Below are positions 41,710 to 50,400 of a stretch of 64,000 nucleotides of DNA, piece by piece; within the stretch, counting starts at the first letter, position 1; each line of letters begins with the position of its first letter. Source of the stretch: G963674685 sp963674685 (GTDB lineage Bacteria > Lernaellota > Lernaellaia > JACKCT01); the NCBI GenBank assembly GCA_963674685.2, contig CAXXWT010000003.1:372001-436000 (forward strand), written 5' to 3'. The position numbers were made by a program, and so were the translations under genes. Below the pieces are notes generated by a model. It was not told the DNA's origin, made no database searches, and saw only the letters and a program-made list of their open reading frames with translations.

Positions 41710-42474
41710 ATGGGCAAACGGACAAGAGTCCTCATCACCATCAAGACCTATCCTTTGCCATCAAAGAGTTACCAGGAACTGGTCTGTACGGCGGGTGTTC
41801 TTGAAGACGGGACGTTTATCAGGTTGTATCCAGTGCCTTTTCGTTATCAGGACTATTGGCGCTGGTACAAGAAGTATCAGTGGATAGAAGTGGAGGTTGA
41901 AAAAAACCTCGACGATAAACGAAAGGAAAGCTTTCGGCCTAACTTAGATTCCATCCGTCCGCTCGGAGTGGCACTGGACACAAAGAAAAAGTGGCAAAAA
42001 CGCCGGGAGATCGTGTTGGCTCAAGGCGCGAAATCGATGGAAGAACTATGGGAATTGCAAGAGGCTGATAACACATCACTCGGAATAGTCAAGCCAAAGG
42101 ATATCCCCGAATTCATAATTGAACCAGATGAAGCGGATTGGAAGCCCGAGCAGCGTCAGCTTTTTCAGCAGCTTCGGCTATTTGGTCCGCAGCAGAAACC
42201 TCTCGATAAAATTCCCTACAAATTTTCCTATAAATTCAAGTGCGACGATCCTCGGTGCAACGGCCATCAGATGATGATCGAAGATTGGGAGATTGGGCAA
42301 CTTTATCTGGCTATGCGGGATAAGTTCGGCAGCCCTGAGGTAGCGGTGGAAAAAGTGCGTGAGAAGTTCCTTGACCAGATGTGCGCTCCAAGAAAAGACA
42401 CGCATTTCTTTGTGGGGACAATTGCCCGCTATGGAACCTGGATCATTCTAGGCGTTTTCTGGCCGGACAAGTGA
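41710..42474 (+). CDS. Conserved partner of DUF488, unknown function
   Basis: A 254-residue soluble protein starting MGKRTRVLITIKTYPLPSKS at 41710, with GGGGGTAAGA upstream. The N-terminal half looks like a small beta-rich domain (CTAGVLEDGTFIRLYPVPFR). The C-terminal part has CDDPRCNGHQMMIEDWEIGQ, a possible CxxxxCxxH metal site, and ends ARYGTWIILGVFWPDK. Genes of this type are commonly found next to DUF488 genes. I do not know its function. Confidence 0.7.
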   Translation: MGKRTRVLITIKTYPLPSKSYQELVCTAGVLEDGTFIRLYPVPFRYQDYWRWYKKYQWIEVEVEKNLDDKRKESFRPNLDSIRPLGVALDTKKKWQKRREIVLAQGAKSMEELWELQEADNTSLGIVKPKDIPEFIIEPDEADWKPEQRQLFQQLRLFGPQQKPLDKIPYKFSYKFKCDDPRCNGHQMMIEDWEIGQLYLAMRDKFGSPEVAVEKVREKFLDQMCAPRKDTHFFVGTIARYGTWIILGVFWPDK

Positions 42475-42569
42475 TAGCAAATCAATTGGAGCTTGACTAG
42501 ATTTGGCCACAGATCTGGTCATTATTATCAATCCCGTCTGGTCAAAATATTAAAACAGCCACTTTCCAT

Positions 42570-42872
42570 TTAGAATTCAAGAAGTTGAACCCGTTTTTCG
42601 CTCTTTTTCCCGTCCGTGATCGAAATTTGCATCGAGCTGATCTTCACGCTATCCTCGCTTTTCCGGAAATACGATGTAATTCCAATGGGTTTTATGATGG
42701 AGGAAACGAAATCTTGCGGAGCAAGATCGGCAAGACAGTCAAGCTCAACAACGAAGAGCGCATTCGCCTGGCGACCATCGGAAAACCGAGATGAAAAAGG
42801 CGAAATGAGTCCAGGACTGCCGTGTCGTGATACTTTATCCTTAAGGAGAGCCAATAGCCTGCTGGGAAGCAA
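42570..42872 (-). CDS. Small protein at the end of the PLD operon, tentative
   Basis: One hundred codons overlapping the end of the PLD-like gene by 32 bases. The second half (ALFVVELDCLADLAPQDFVS, SIIKPIGITSYFRKSEDSVK) has natural protein composition and no close competitor frame. No clear ribosome site is seen for the first ATG. It may be a third member of the operon. Confidence 0.4.
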   Translation of the reverse strand: MLPSRLLALLKDKVSRHGSPGLISPFSSRFSDGRQANALFVVELDCLADLAPQDFVSSIIKPIGITSYFRKSEDSVKISSMQISITDGKKSEKRVQLLEF

Positions 42873-45525
42873 AAGCCTTGGACAACGCGCCGATCAGGTG
42901 GTCAAGCTCTCGACGCTGTTCCTTTCCGAACCGCGCAGAGAGAGGCAGTACGTTCTCGCTTAAAAGCGATCGCATTGGGATCGTGAAGCTTGCCTTAAAA
43001 TCTGACACTTCCTCCTTGCCTTGCAACCGTAGCACCTTCACAATTCCAAACTTTCCCCGCGAACACGAGTGCGTCACAATGCAGATACCTGCCGATCCCT
43101 GCCAGAGAAGTTCTCCTTTTTCTAGCCGGTCCTGCCGGATCAACGAGCGCAATTCAGAGGTGGAAAAGGCATCAACCTCTTGTATAAGACAAGCAAGTGC
43201 ATAACCCGTCCGAAGAAGATGCTCCCATTTGTCCCTCGATACAGTCATCGCTTTATCCAACTCTGTATTTTCGGCAGATGTGTTGAAAATCAAAGCGGCG
43301 AGCTCGCGAGCCACCGCGTCTGGCTCACCCCCATGCCAGAGCCAGGGTAGCCGCGCCACACCAAGAGCGCTTGCAAGGACGAACCGCGCCTGCTTAGGAG
43401 TCTCGTTTCTTTTCGGGATCGCGATAGCCCAAGCTGCCAGTGCGGCCGAAAGGGCGGGTGATCTCATCGCCGCGATGAAAGACTCCTTGTCCTCTTCCTT
43501 TGCCACCCGCTGCTCGATCCAACCCACGCTGACATTCCCCTCAGAAGTGAAGAACAATGAAGACCACACTGCATGGGTGAAGTCGAAAAACTCCTCGACC
43601 TCGATCCACCCTTCACGAAGACCGGCTCGAAGAAGAGTGGCGGTCAGCTTCAGGTCTGTCGCAAGTTGATCTGGCGATCTGCGCTCAAGAAAGTCGTGGC
43701 TGGTCATCGCATCACGGATGTGCCCGAGCATCTTCAGGACCCGCCTTCTCTCCTTCTCCGTCACTTCAGCATTTCTCGGATTGAGAGGCCGGTGGTGGAT
43801 CCGTTCCGGCACATCTACCGCTTCGTCGGAATCATCGATCGGCGAATCGTCATCGGGCTCGTCCATATCCTCATCAAGGTCGGCGTCCTCGTCATGACCC
43901 GGTACTCCAAACCAGCGGAGGAGAAGCTGCTGGAGTGAACGGACCCGCGATCCTTGGGTAAGTTCGGCGGGGATGGACAGAGTCGGGCATATTGGGAGCC
44001 CGTAGTCCGGAGCGAAGAGATCATCGACCGTGTAGGTTCCCTGCTTCTTCCCTTCTTCTTGGTCGCGGTGAACTGAGCTCATGGGACTGCCTGTTTGGTC
44101 CGGCAGGTATTTTAGGTTCTTCCACAGGATATCGAGGACGTCAGAATAAGCCCCGATGCTCCACTGGCCGGGCCGGATCCTATCCTTTAATGCATCGCCT
44201 AGCGTACGGCCTCTTGCCGTGGATCGAAGCTCGCGCTCCCGGTCCACCCAGCAGCGCGCCTCGTGGACGTCACCATCGATCCGGGCGGCAACCCTCACCT
44301 GCAAGGCTGTCTGCCCAATCTGCGCGCGGATCACCCCATCTCCAGAGAGCCGAAATGATACCTGTTGATCGTTGGCGGAGCATTCGAGAATCTCGGCGCG
44401 TTCTGGTGCGTATGCAACCGTCAATGAATCGGCTTCCTGTCGGGCTGCGAGGATTCGAAAAGCGGCTTCACCAGCGCCACCACTTCCTTTCGGGTAATCC
44501 TTAGGCAGTTCAACGGGATCCGGTTCCAGCATGAGCTCGGCCAGGAAATCTCTCTCGAACCTCTCATTATCCATCCGCAGCACGGTCAGCAGCTCAGCGT
44601 TCCCGCGCTCCCCTTCGATTAGCCAAGCCGACCGTGAGCAGTTTGCGCTTCCGGCAAGGACGATCGTTTCCTCTGCTCTTGTGAAGGCATAGAACTTCGC
44701 GTGAGCGAAAGCCCGTCGGACCTTTTCGTCTTTCAAGATGTGGAGGAACGAGAGCTTGACTGTTTCCGGAACGGGGTCCAATGATTCGAACGCTCTTCTG
44801 GTGAGGGTCGTCTTTTCCGGCTGGACGAGAAGCCTGACGTGGTTGGGCTTGAACCGTCCGATTACCGCCTTGAGGGCTGCTGCTTCCTCGTCGTAATACG
44901 GCGCACATACTGTCAGTAGGTCGAGCGGGGCACCGACGACAATTGCGCTGATCCGGTCTATCAATGCGCCTCCCACCCCAGCTCGTCCCAAGAGCCCGGC
45001 TGGGTCTTCCATCTCGCCCGCCCAAGAATGGGTGGCAGGATCGAAGGCCTCAGCAACCTCGCGCTCGACAGCCTCGGGCAAGACGACCAAACGGGTGACC
45101 TCGGTTAAGTATTCCCGGAAAGCCGCCACCCGGGATGTTCCATCCGCCTCGGTGTCGTGTCGGATCCATACCTCCCCGTTTTCGCGCCAGCCCCCGAACG
45201 TCAGGTTTCCAGACCCGACGAACAAAGAGGCCTTTTCCGATCCGCTGAGAAGGACCACCTTCGGATGGAACCGGAACCCCCTCTCCATCTCGACAGGAAC
45301 CACGCGGTATCTGCCTCCAAGACCCTTCAACACCGGGTATTGGTACGCGTATGATTCCAAGGCGCAGCCGGCATCGGCGAAAACAGTCAGCGTAGGATGT
45401 CCGCACCGTTTCATGGCAGATAGCACGACCGTCTGCAGGAACACAAAATCTATATTGTGCGTGAGGATGATGACATGCGTCACCTCCCGTTCAGCGGCGA
45501 TGTTCTTGAGAAGGTCCGCACGCAT
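42841..45525 (-). CDS. Large PLD-superfamily (HKD-like) protein
   Basis: An 894-residue protein. The first ~310 residues hold two PLD-type half sites: FHPKVVLLSGSEKASLFVGS with GN (His87, Lys89, Gly-Ser-Gly-Asn at 104-107), and FAHAKFYAFTRAEETIVLAG with SAN (His273, Lys275). The Asp of HxKxxxxD is Ser and Thr. A ~550-residue helical region follows, with an acidic linker (EDADLDEDMDEPDDDSPIDD). Such N-terminal PLD folds are often nucleases in defence proteins. It starts four bases after the upstream gene, so the pair is translated together. Confidence 0.8.
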   Translation of the reverse strand: MRADLLKNIAAEREVTHVIILTHNIDFVFLQTVVLSAMKRCGHPTLTVFADAGCALESYAYQYPVLKGLGGRYRVVPVEMERGFRFHPKVVLLSGSEKASLFVGSGNLTFGGWRENGEVWIRHDTEADGTSRVAAFREYLTEVTRLVVLPEAVEREVAEAFDPATHSWAGEMEDPAGLLGRAGVGGALIDRISAIVVGAPLDLLTVCAPYYDEEAAALKAVIGRFKPNHVRLLVQPEKTTLTRRAFESLDPVPETVKLSFLHILKDEKVRRAFAHAKFYAFTRAEETIVLAGSANCSRSAWLIEGERGNAELLTVLRMDNERFERDFLAELMLEPDPVELPKDYPKGSGGAGEAAFRILAARQEADSLTVAYAPERAEILECSANDQQVSFRLSGDGVIRAQIGQTALQVRVAARIDGDVHEARCWVDRERELRSTARGRTLGDALKDRIRPGQWSIGAYSDVLDILWKNLKYLPDQTGSPMSSVHRDQEEGKKQGTYTVDDLFAPDYGLPICPTLSIPAELTQGSRVRSLQQLLLRWFGVPGHDEDADLDEDMDEPDDDSPIDDSDEAVDVPERIHHRPLNPRNAEVTEKERRRVLKMLGHIRDAMTSHDFLERRSPDQLATDLKLTATLLRAGLREGWIEVEEFFDFTHAVWSSLFFTSEGNVSVGWIEQRVAKEEDKESFIAAMRSPALSAALAAWAIAIPKRNETPKQARFVLASALGVARLPWLWHGGEPDAVARELAALIFNTSAENTELDKAMTVSRDKWEHLLRTGYALACLIQEVDAFSTSELRSLIRQDRLEKGELLWQGSAGICIVTHSCSRGKFGIVKVLRLQGKEEVSDFKASFTIPMRSLLSENVLPLSARFGKEQRRELDHLIGALSKAFASQQAIGSP

Positions 45526-45528
45526 AAT

Positions 45529-47058
45529 CTACAATTCCCCCAGCAAGGCTCGACCGCGGTCGGAAAGGGTATACCGCCCCCCGCCGACCCGGTTGAGGCA
45601 CTCTAGGTCTGCCCACATGCCAAGGACGTTCCCTAATCTGTCCCCGCTGAACCCAGCCGCGACGGGAGTTCCGGTCGGCTTGAGAACCGAGCCCTCAGGA
45701 TAGAATCGCAGACTGCACTTCTGCCCTTGCCCCATTTTCCTCAGGGTGTTGGATAGGTGTGGCTCGACGACTCCGTACACGATGAGGCTTTTCAGGACCT
45801 TGCTCACGGGATTTTGGACGTTTTCCTCAAGTATCCGGAAGGTTCGTTCCATAAGGCTACCGCGCTCGCGGATAGATCCGCCTTTAAGTAAATCTTGAGT
45901 CTGTTTTCGGGTGGCGAGAAGCATGGTTAGCGATAGCAGGGCTTTTTCCTTGGCTTGCAGGGAGCGCGCAGACGACGTTGTGACCATCGATTCAAGGAAC
46001 AGATCGTGCTCGATTGCCCTGTCGAATGCTTCAAGCGTGGATCGGGTCGAATCTTCCGGCAGGCCGAAGTCGGACACGAGCGGGGCCAATGGTTCGTCCT
46101 CGTTTTCCCACTCGGAAACGACCGCCTCCACTGTTCCTTCAGTCAGGCCCATAAGGGTTTCCGTAACGGCGCTTAGTAAAAGTTCCAGCGCGAAGTGGAC
46201 GCGCCGCCGAAGCTCGTACTCCGCCCACGCGAACTCCACCTCAGTCTTGGCGTTTCTCAGCGAGGCTGAACGGTAAGCTAGTCTGATGAGATCGTAGGAG
46301 GATGCCGCCTGTTGGTCCAAGATGCCGAACGCCCAGCGGGTCGTCGCAAGGAACCTCCTGTAGGTCACAACCACGTCATCGCGATCCGAGTATGGCGTGC
46401 TGAAGGTCCTCAAGAGGATATCCAGTTCCACCGGCACGTCCGCTATCGTGTTGACAGAGAAAAGCCCCGCCTCCCTTGCGAGAGCTTCTTTCGATAGAAC
46501 GCCCCCCTCGAGGATCAACCGTGCCAACATGGAATCCCCTGTGGCTGCCTGTCTCGCTTCGTATATCTCGCGTCCTCTCGGGGTGATATTGATGGGAAGC
46601 TCTCCTTCCCCTGTTTTCAATAAGCCGAACGACCTGCATGGCATCACGTAGGTGCCGTAGGATGCCCCTCCCTTGTGTTCCGGAAGTGCTAGGCTTCCTT
46701 GCCTGTCGAACTCATTGATCTCGTCGGAGAAGAGGTTCGGACCGAGGATGCCGTAAAAACCGAGGTCGTTTTGAGGATCGGTGTGTCTGGTTGAGGCGAG
46801 GATTACGAACTCCATGCGCCTGCGGAGGTTCCGGAACCTGTCGTAATCGAAACGAGCCTCGCCGCCCGACTCTTCCAGCTCTTTGTTGAAAAACGCAGCT
46901 AGAGCCCAAGTCAGGATCGTAAGGTACCTAGCCCGGAAGGAGATGGTAGTGATACCCGCCACCCAACTGCGTTCAAGGCTCTGGTCGAGTTGTCGAACAC
47001 CAAGAATGTCCAACCCCTTGATCTGGTCTCTTTCACCTGCGTTCCAAAAGGTGTCCAT
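45529..47058 (-). CDS. Unknown 509-residue partner of the PLD protein
   Basis: A soluble, mostly helical protein that I do not recognise. Residues ~1-120 contain FRARYLTILTWALAAFFNKE and LRRRMEFVILASTRHTDPQN. The middle is alpha-rich, and the C-terminus (~440-509) looks like a winged helix (GDRLGNVLGMWADLECLNRV, YTLSDRGRALL). It opens a two- or three-gene operon with the PLD-like gene in a defence neighbourhood. A role as regulator or recognition subunit is only inferred. Confidence 0.7.
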   Translation of the reverse strand: MDTFWNAGERDQIKGLDILGVRQLDQSLERSWVAGITTISFRARYLTILTWALAAFFNKELEESGGEARFDYDRFRNLRRRMEFVILASTRHTDPQNDLGFYGILGPNLFSDEINEFDRQGSLALPEHKGGASYGTYVMPCRSFGLLKTGEGELPINITPRGREIYEARQAATGDSMLARLILEGGVLSKEALAREAGLFSVNTIADVPVELDILLRTFSTPYSDRDDVVVTYRRFLATTRWAFGILDQQAASSYDLIRLAYRSASLRNAKTEVEFAWAEYELRRRVHFALELLLSAVTETLMGLTEGTVEAVVSEWENEDEPLAPLVSDFGLPEDSTRSTLEAFDRAIEHDLFLESMVTTSSARSLQAKEKALLSLTMLLATRKQTQDLLKGGSIRERGSLMERTFRILEENVQNPVSKVLKSLIVYGVVEPHLSNTLRKMGQGQKCSLRFYPEGSVLKPTGTPVAAGFSGDRLGNVLGMWADLECLNRVGGGRYTLSDRGRALLGEL

Positions 47059-47112
47059 GTTCCAGCCTTTTTCTGATCGCTAAAGGGTACAACGACACTA
47101 GAGCTTGCGAAA

Positions 47113-47132
47113 CGATTTTGTTTTTAAAATCG
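47113..47132 (-). terminator. Weak terminator-like hairpin after the type ISP operon
   Basis: CGATTTT-AAAAAC-AAAATCG followed by TTT on the minus strand. The stem is A+T-rich. It separates the restriction operon from the PLD operon. Confidence 0.35.
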
Positions 47133-47235
47133 GCGATGTGACCGTCCTAGAACAACGGCTATAAGCCACTCATGTAATCTCCAGTCGAAAAGTACAAAAC
47201 GCACGGTTGAAAAGCGTGGCACTAGATTAAGGATA

Positions 47236-47391
47236 TCAATTCCCGTCAAATTCGCTTTTCAAACACTCGATGATTCTCTCTGCAAGATTAACTATCGCCT
47301 CGTTAAGCTCTATTCTATATTCTTCTTCCGGAATTTTTTCGCGTTGTATTGCGAGCATATGCAAGCTTTCCGCCATCTCCTTGATCGTCAT
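47236..47391 (-). CDS. Small protein after the type ISP enzyme
   Basis: Fifty-one residues, MTIKEMAESLHMLAIQREKI..., with GAGGTG six bases before the ATG. A TTG at 47448 would add 19 residues. It is a single helical, acidic protein without known motif, 80 bases after the end of the restriction gene on the same strand. Confidence 0.5.
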   Translation of the reverse strand: MTIKEMAESLHMLAIQREKIPEEEYRIELNEAIVNLAERIIECLKSEFDGN

Positions 47392-47472
47392 GGTGCGCAC
47401 CTCGTATTTGAAAACGTCCTCGGAGCATTCACGTTCTGTACAAGACAAAATTGTGGCTTGCCCATAGCCCCC

Positions 47473-50400
47473 CTAATTTGAAAAGTCTGGAAGAGGTGGA
47501 AGTTTCTCAACAATTTTCACAGTCTCAAGACTAACTCGAATTACGCGCATGAGCAGATCCAGGATGTACCGTGGCTCGCCCTGTTCTTTTGCCCAGTCGT
47601 TGGGATCGTTGCGGATGCCGCTTTCCTTGTGCATCGTGACTGCGTAACGCTCCATGATCCACTCGATGGCGGATTTGCCGTTGACCACATAATCATAGGC
47701 TTCCGAGGGAATGCCCGAAACGGTAATGGCCGAATTGTAGATGATGGTGGATTTGTCCACCTCTTTGCCCTTTTTGGCAAAGCGCATTTTATCGACAATA
47801 AAGTTGTCTGACCCCTTTTTAACCTTCGCCGGATACGGATCAACGGTTTCATAATTCAAGTGCCACTGGGCGAGATCTCGGCCAGCTTTGCTGAAAGCCC
47901 AGAACATCTTCGGCTCATCGACCAGCGGGATCCGTGGCAGCATCTTTTTGAGGTCGGCGGAATACCGGGTTCGGTAGTCCGGGCTGTGAAGCAGGCCGTA
48001 GACATAGTAGAAGATGTCCTCTTTCGTCACCTTCGGTCCATAGATCATTCGAGCCTGCTTGTGAATGAAGTCTGTAACTCCATCGCGCCGGATATACTCA
48101 TCTTGCGAACGGTCGAAAAGGGATGCTTGTTCCTGCTCGGTTTTTTCATAGTAATAGAGGGGGAAACATTGGCCATTCACAACAACCTGTAAATCCGGGA
48201 GGGCACTACTAATTATTGTTGAAAATTCCTTGTTTCCTCCTATGCCTGAAACGCAAATAACAACATTATTCTCATTTGGTGAAGGGAATATCTTCTTATT
48301 CTGATACATCCTCGCGTTGAAAGCTCTATTAAAATAAATTTTGTTTCTACAATAAGGCCTGTAAAGCCCATCGACAATTTCCTTCGGATCAAATTTATGT
48401 AATTTGCCGTTTTTTACATCAGTTTTCAAGTTATGATTCCAGCCAATTTTTTTAGGATTTGTGTCTATAAAGGAGTCTACAGAAGCCATTGTTTTATACT
48501 TAACTTTTCTTTTATATTCTTGCGATTGCTCATTAAAAAACTGGATGGTCTGTTTCATATTGTGTATCAATATATTCTCAGAGAAATTGTAAACCCAAGA
48601 ATCGCGCCCAGAAGCTAACCCAAGTGAGTAAGTCACAAAAAAAGCTTTTTCCGAAGAATACTTTTTACTTGGATTCAACGGTATAAAAGTTTCGTATATT
48701 TCATGTCTTTGATTTAGCCAATCGCCATGGACATTTGGGGATATCTTTTTTAAATTAATTTGCGGATTGGCAATAGTACCGTAATCACTGACAATCTTCA
48801 GTTTTTCTTCCCGATTTATATAGTCACCAATATTTCGATAAAGAATGGTTGTCTTATTTACATCCAAGTGTGGTTTTTTAACTAGTAATGTAATGCTAAT
48901 CGGAGCCCGGCTGCCCAGTCCAAAAACATTTCCGGCCTCTCGGCGGCGCAGATCGCCCTGAGTACGGCAGTTTCCACGCAAATTAAATACATAGATAGTG
49001 CTAAATTCTCTTTCAAGGCACTTTCTGAATCCGTCCATACCACTTCCATCAAGCCAAGTACCATTGCAGACAAAAGCAATAATACCTCCATTTGCTGGAT
49101 CCAAACGGTCAGATGACCAGCGAAAAGCTTTAATGTATGAATCATAAAGAGCTTTAAGAGAACTTGCTTTGCTCTCAGTTGTATATGTTTCTGCAATGCG
49201 TCTTTCCAGCTTTGAGTATGGCTGATTTTGAGCAATGTCATTCGCAGACTTTTGACCTACAGAATATGGGGGATTACTAATGATAATTCGAATCGGAGCA
49301 TTACGTTGTGCAATAACACGGTCGGAGTTTTGCGGAAACATATTGGAAAATAGGTGATCGTTATCGTTGTCTTCGCCTAGTTGGAATGTGTCAGTCAAGC
49401 AGATGCCGTCAAAAGGCTGGTACTTCTTTCCATTTGAAATAAGGTCATGATAGACGTTTTCAATGTTAATGGACGCGATGTAGTAGGCCAGGAGGACGAT
49501 CTCGTTGGCATGGAGTTCTTTTTCATATTTACGCTTGAGCGCCTTTTGGCTTATCAACCCGGACTGGAGAAGCCGTGTAATGAAGGTTCCGGTTCCGGTG
49601 AAAGGGTCAAGAATGTGTACGTTTTCATCAGAAAGGGATCGCCCGAACTCCTTTTTCAAAACATCGGAAACGGAATGGATTATGAAATCGACAACCTCAA
49701 CCGGCGTATAAACGATACCAAGTTTTTCAACTGTCATCGGGAAGGCTGTTTTGAAGAATTTGTCATAGAGTTCAATGATGATGCGCTGTTTGCCTTCGGC
49801 GTTGTCTATGCCCTCTGCCCTCTGGCGCACGGATTTGTAGAAACGGTCAAGGGTTTCCATGTCCTTATCCACTGACTGCTTTTCCAAAAGATCGATCATC
49901 TGCTGCATTGCGACGGAAACGGGATTGTTCTTAGCAAAGGAATAATTCTCAAAAAGAGCTTCGAAAACCGGGCGGGTAATAATGTGCTGTGAAAGCATCT
50001 CAACCGCGTCTTGCTGTTCGATGGATGGGTTGATGTTCTTTCGCAGGCCGGAAAGAAACTCCTCGAACGCCTCCCGGTGTGGGCCTTTCGTTTTGATCAG
50101 ATTGTTGATGCGGGAGATGTTGTTTTCCGCGATCAGGGCAACGTCTTTTGCCCACTGCTCCCAATATCGCTTGCTGCCGACCTTCTGGACCATGCGAGCG
50201 TAAATGACGGACTGGAGTTGGCCGAACTGGAGGGCAAGTTGTTCGGATATCTTCTTTTCGAATGTGGCTCCGTCACCAGGAGAGGCTTTGCCATCACCCG
50301 TTTTTCTGGTGGGGTCCGGGATCCCGCCGACAAGGATCTGGTTCGGTTTGCGCTTGTTGAGTTCGATCTTATTGACAGTGGCATTGAAGCGGTCGTCATG

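Noticed and set aside
44594..45025. Alternative minus-strand frame within the PLD gene
   Set aside because: It overlaps the HKD coding frame and has Arg/Gly/Pro-rich shadow composition.
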